Below are positions 63,527 to 64,000 of a DNA stretch of 64,000 nt, in pieces. Position 1 is the stretch's first letter, and each line of letters starts with the position of its first letter. The translations under genes and the position numbers were made by a program. Location: positions 1 to 64,000 of the forward strand of contig CANQDQ010000001.1 in NCBI GenBank assembly GCA_947593515.1. Direction: 5' to 3'. The notes beneath the pieces are model-generated. The model was not told the origin of the DNA and made no database searches. It was given only the letters and a program-made list of their open reading frames with translations. This DNA is from an uncultured Bacteroidales bacterium (GTDB lineage: Bacteria; Bacteroidota; Bacteroidia; Bacteroidales; UBA11471).

Positions 63527-63691
63527 TTCTCCCGACAAGGCTTTCTTTTTTTCTGTTTTTGAGTGTGACAGCCGATAGACGAAAGAGCAAAATTTTTTGG
63601 TATCTGAAAAAAATTCCATAAATTGCGCTGTTTTTCGACCATCGAACCGACTCGGATTTTTCCGCACCGTTCGATAAAAGAAGGAATGAAG

Positions 63692-64000
63692 ATGAAAAAT
63701 TTTTTTCGGCACATATTCATGAGCCGTATCGGCTGGTGCCAACTGGCTTATTTTATCGGCGCAGTGGCGTTGGTATTGTACTTTTTCCCGCGCAAAGAAA
63801 AATCGGAATACATATTTCAAGAGGGAAAACCGTGGCGATACAACCTGCTTACTGCTGACAGGGATTTTCCCATTTACAAAAATGATGCGCAATTCCGCCG
63901 CGAGCAGGACAGCGTGAGAAAAAGCGCGCTGCCGTTTTTTGAAATCGGGACAAACATCGGAGCGGAGGAAATCAAAAATTTCAAGGCCGACCACCAATAT
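63692..64000 (+). CDS. PgpH-type 7TM-HD phosphodiesterase, N-terminal part (runs off the window)
   Basis: The first 103 codons are present and open to the window end. A membrane helix (about 16-33, QLAYFIGAVALVLYFFP) is followed by YIFQEGKPWRYNLLTADRDFPIYK, the opening of the extracellular 7TMR-HD domain in Bacteroidota PgpH (YqfF) proteins. Full-length family members degrade c-di-AMP through a C-terminal HD domain, which lies outside this window. The ribosome-binding site AGAAGGA six bases upstream favours the ATG at 63692 over that at 63686. Confidence 0.8.
   Translation, partial: MKNFFRHIFMSRIGWCQLAYFIGAVALVLYFFPRKEKSEYIFQEGKPWRYNLLTADRDFPIYKNDAQFRREQDSVRKSALPFFEIGTNIGAEEIKNFKADHQY

Noticed and set aside
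63540-63685. A coding extension of the M6 protease up to 63720
   Set aside because: The extension lacks a signal peptide, crosses the consensus promoter at 63496-63526, and its translation is Lys/Phe-rich low-complexity sequence.

Overview
This 64 kb window comes from a Gram-negative member of the Bacteroidota, most likely order Bacteroidales. The evidence is a SusC/SusD pair, type IX secretion (T9SS) C-terminal tails, BspA-type leucine-rich repeats, Na+-pumping NQR in place of a proton-pumping complex I, many MKK-type lipoprotein leaders, and promoters of the Bacteroides form TTTG-N19/20-TAnnTTTG. Base composition is moderately GC-rich for the group, which would suit a Barnesiella-like genome, but that placement is a weak guess. 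I saw no rRNA, tRNA, CRISPR array, insertion sequence or phage.

Layout. 80-2100: a BspA-like surface protein with a tandemly duplicated promoter, leader and signal-peptide start upstream. 2147-8183: a CzcCBA-type heavy-metal efflux operon led by a His/Cys-rich protein and closed by a terminator. 8345-14248: the complete nqrABCDEF operon. 14309-16597: a small secreted Cys protein, a META-nitroreductase fusion lipoprotein, and miaA. 16724-21316: a PAP2 phosphatase with a probable C-terminal barrel, nhaA and lepA. 21453-27033: a second tripartite RND efflux operon. 27134-29353: a fused cytochrome c maturation protein. 29498-31351: a biotin-bearing carboxyltransferase/decarboxylase.

31426-38781 (minus strand) is a six-gene operon: porin-like protein, imelysin lipoprotein, di-heme cytochrome c oxidoreductase, second porin-like protein, monoheme c-type lipoprotein, and a YjgF/chorismatase-like protein. 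The operon can be read as an envelope iron or redox module. Next to it are an in-frame TspO-superoxide dismutase fusion (38956-40020), a sigma-54 activator/lptE/TPR/secG operon (40102-42912) and a DPS-like ferritin (43084-43614). Heme maturation, iron handling and superoxide defence therefore share about 16 kb.

43684-63474 is a surface and secretion island. A minus-strand operon (TlpA thioredoxin, beta-barrel protein, Omp28-like lipoprotein, two T9SS-type cargo proteins) diverges from a plus-strand series: a 1281-residue multidomain T9SS-type cargo with its own CxxC Omp28-like domain, SusC, SusD, a zinc metallohydrolase lipoprotein, a DUF4302-type lipoprotein and a BACON-domain lipoprotein. 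An M6 metalloprotease is convergent at the end. No carbohydrate-active enzymes are present, so protein, peptide or cofactor capture is a better guess than glycan use. The window ends inside a PgpH-type (7TM-HD) phosphodiesterase gene.

Most promising for follow-up: the TspO-SOD fusion, the imelysin/di-heme/porin operon, the CxxC-rich surface island, the META-nitroreductase lipoprotein, and the duplicated BspA promoter module.
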